Below, piece after piece: positions 62,119 through 64,000 of a stretch of 64,000 nt of DNA (position 1 is the first letter of the stretch; each line of letters starts with the position of its first letter). This DNA is from Chitinophaga fulva (GTDB taxonomy: Bacteria; Bacteroidota; Bacteroidia; Chitinophagales; Chitinophagaceae). The stretch covers positions 496,001 to 560,000 of the forward strand of contig NZ_JABBGC010000002.1 of assembly GCF_012927205.1 (NCBI RefSeq). The letters run 5' to 3'. The notes beneath the pieces are model-generated. The model saw nothing but the letters and a program-made list of their open reading frames with translations, did not search any database and was not told where the DNA came from. A program made the translations under genes and the position numbers.

Positions 62119-64000
62119 CTAAAATTTAAGCGTATAACTGATATAAGGTAAGGTCCTGAATAAGCTGTACTGGTATAGTTGTAATGGATAAATTTCACTG
62201 TCATTGTTTGTTACAAACTGGTCATAGCTGACAATAAAGGGATTACTGCGCGAATACACGTTGTAAACACCACCTGTCAGCGTATGACGGATAGAACGGG
62301 TGGCACCGAGGTAGACTGTGGTGCCCAGGTCGAGATGGTGTACCGGGTTAAGGCGGAAATCGTTGAGCCTTGTAATAAAAGGCAGATAGTTGAGTTGTGT
62401 ATAGGCAAAGGGAGAGGTGCGCCCGTCCAGTTGACCATTGATATTACGGCCCCAGTCATAATCCGGGAAAATCTGCGCTGGCAGCGTGAATGGTGCGCCG
62501 CTGGCGAATTTCCAGGACGCGGAGATGTTCCAGCCCGGTTTCAGGCGGTATTTGAGGGCCAGGGACAGATTATGCCGCCGGTCTTCCTTAAAGGGATACA
62601 TTTTCCCGCCGTTGAACCCACGGAACTCCCGCCATGCCCATGAAAGGGTATAGCTGAAGATACCGGTGAGTCTTCCTGTATTCTTTTCCAGCAGCAATTC
62701 GCTGCCATAATTATATCCATTGCCGCTGATTACTTTTTTCTCCCACTGGTCTGAGTTATCAAAAATGTTGAGCACCGTGTTGGTGGTCACAATATCTTTC
62801 AGCAGCTTATAATACAGATTGACATTAAACCGCCATTTGTTCCCCCATTGTTTTTGATAGGAAAGGCTATAGGAGAATGCGGTTTCCGGTTTGATGTTTT
62901 CCGTGCTGGGTACCCACAGGTCGGTAGGGAGATTGATGACCGGTGTGGTCAACTGATGGATGAACTGTGTCATGTGCGCATAGGAGGCCTGCACATATTG
63001 TTGTTGGGGCAAGTCCCAGCGTACCATCAGTCTGGGTTGCAGGCTGCTGTAAAAAGAGCCGCTCTGGGCAAGGGCGCCGAAATGCAGGCCGGGACGAAGG
63101 GTCAGCCGGTCGTCAAACAGGCGGAGCTCATCTTCACCATAAAGCGTGAATTCAGACATGTAGTATTTAGGCGCCGGGCGCTTTATGGCATCGCCACCAT
63201 CTAAATTGGTGCTGTAGGCAGTAGGGGCGAAGTTGTGATAAGTATAGCCTCCGCCGAAAGACAATTTTTGAATGTTACTGATGGTATATTCGGTTTCATT
63301 GTGCAGGGCAATATCACGGACACGGGATACGCCTTTGCCATTGATCTGAAGAGGCTCGCCACTGGAAAGCTTGAAGTCGGAACGTTGTGAGAAGAGGTTG
63401 ACGAACCGGCTGTAGGTGGCGGTGGTATTAGTAAACACCTTCGGAGAAATCACGCGTGTCCATTTCAGGGCAGCCGTAATATTGCTCCAGGCGAATTTGT
63501 AATCATCCAGCAGGTTGAAATCCATCACCTCTCTGGGGATGAACATATTGTCCTGCCCCTTATAAAAACTGAGATAGATCCTGTTTTTATCGTCGATCAG
63601 CTGGTTAAGCTTAAAATTCACGTCATAAAGCGCGTACTTGCCGTATCGACGGGTGAGCTCCCTCCCATAGGCGTCAATCAGTGACCGCCGGAAGGAGAGG
63701 AACATGGCGCTTTTATCTTTCACCAGCGGGCCTTCCAGTTCAGTGCTGATGGATACGGGGCTGAGTGTCGCTTTACCATGCCATTCCTTCATATTGCCGT
63801 CACGGGTACGGATGTCCACCACGGAGGAGAGGCGGCCACCGTAGCGGGCGGGGAAGGCATCTTTGTACAGGGACACGTCTTTCACAGCATCTCCGTTAAA
63901 AACAGAAAACAGGCCGAAGAGGTGGCCGGTATGATAGAGCGGCACACCGTCGAGCAGGTAAAGGTTCTGGTCAGCATTGCCACCACGGACCAGCAGGTTA
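62119..64000 (-). CDS. TonB-dependent receptor, 5' part beyond window edge
   Basis: The frame is open to the right edge: the last bases read NLLVRGGNADQNLYLLDGVPLYH, a plug-domain signature, so the N-terminus (signal peptide, probably a carboxypeptidase-like domain, first part of the plug) is outside. The visible part has about 626 residues: the rest of the plug (VSLYKDAFPARYGGRLSSVVD) and the barrel, ending in the outer membrane signal FRTLPYISYTLKF. It imports an unknown substrate (siderophore, vitamin or oligomer) with TonB energy. Its partner lipoprotein DUF4249 follows at 2 bp. Confidence 0.93.
   Translation of the reverse strand, partial: NLLVRGGNADQNLYLLDGVPLYHTGHLFGLFSVFNGDAVKDVSLYKDAFPARYGGRLSSVVDIRTRDGNMKEWHGKATLSPVSISTELEGPLVKDKSAMFLSFRRSLIDAYGRELTRRYGKYALYDVNFKLNQLIDDKNRIYLSFYKGQDNMFIPREVMDFNLLDDYKFAWSNITAALKWTRVISPKVFTNTTATYSRFVNLFSQRSDFKLSSGEPLQINGKGVSRVRDIALHNETEYTISNIQKLSFGGGYTYHNFAPTAYSTNLDGGDAIKRPAPKYYMSEFTLYGEDELRLFDDRLTLRPGLHFGALAQSGSFYSSLQPRLMVRWDLPQQQYVQASYAHMTQFIHQLTTPVINLPTDLWVPSTENIKPETAFSYSLSYQKQWGNKWRFNVNLYYKLLKDIVTTNTVLNIFDNSDQWEKKVISGNGYNYGSELLLEKNTGRLTGIFSYTLSWAWREFRGFNGGKMYPFKEDRRHNLSLALKYRLKPGWNISASWKFASGAPFTLPAQIFPDYDWGRNINGQLDGRTSPFAYTQLNYLPFITRLNDFRLNPVHHLDLGTTVYLGATRSIRHTLTGGVYNVYSRSNPFIVSYDQFVTNNDSEIYPLQLYQYSLFRTLPYISYTLKF

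Overview
The window looks like chromosomal DNA of a Bacteroidota bacterium close to Chitinophaga (Chitinophagaceae). The support is a SusC/SusD pair under a hybrid two-component regulator, DUF4249 next to a TonB-dependent receptor, several TPR-type sensor kinases with LytTR output, Bacteroidota-type promoter boxes (TAnnTTTG) and weak Shine-Dalgarno sequences. The genus is inferred from gene content and not proven. I see no rRNA, tRNA, CRISPR array, transposase or plasmid origin. The first gene runs off the left edge and the last off the right edge.

Layout. (1) 1-11.5 kb: a polysaccharide utilisation locus with hybrid sensor/regulator, SusC, SusD, a GH30 glycosidase and a GH35 beta-galactosidase, closed by a strong two-way terminator. 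The enzyme pair suggests a galactan or arabinogalactan-type substrate. (2) 11.5-12.6 kb: a lone GT4 glycosyltransferase. (3) 12.8-17.6 kb, minus strand: four genes I cannot assign to a described system: a 206-aa protein, a 912-aa protein, a phage-tail-collar-domain protein and a small papain-like cysteine-peptidase candidate. Divergent from them is a plus-strand operon of an unknown 140-aa protein, a TPR histidine kinase and a LytTR response regulator. This is the best candidate in the window for an undescribed system. (4) 20.8-24.5 kb: small unknown genes, a TIM-barrel protein, and a receiver-like protein without its phospho-acceptor. (5) 24.5-29.1 kb: treZ-treY, for trehalose from glucans, with TreZ lacking key catalytic residues. 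(6) 29.2-32.8 kb: an asymmetric heterodimeric ABC exporter. (7) 32.8-40.8 kb: a methyltransferase, an App1-like phosphatase divergent from a lipid kinase, stress-type small genes (KGG protein, histone H1-like protein) with sigma-54-like promoter sequences, an MscS channel, a histidine decarboxylase and an Lrp regulator. (8) 40.8-48.2 kb: a TPR sensor kinase, a Rdx/SelW-like protein, two outer membrane barrels and tandem paralogues of unknown function. (9) 48.2-54 kb: a TolC-RND-MFP efflux operon. (10) 54-64 kb: MarC and TRIC/UPF0126 membrane proteins, dipeptidyl peptidase IV, ornithine aminotransferase with a VIT-like partner, and a DUF4249/TonB receptor pair.

How the parts work together. The PUL regulator probably senses a glycan in the periplasm and activates susCD and the two glycosidases. 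Trehalose synthesis, the MscS channel, the KGG protein and the H1-like protein all fit osmotic or stationary-phase stress. The 12.8-20.8 kb block has the layout of a regulated effector or structural module facing its own signalling operon. Intergenic regions carry strong terminators and a family of AT-rich inverted repeats found only between genes or at gene 3' ends.
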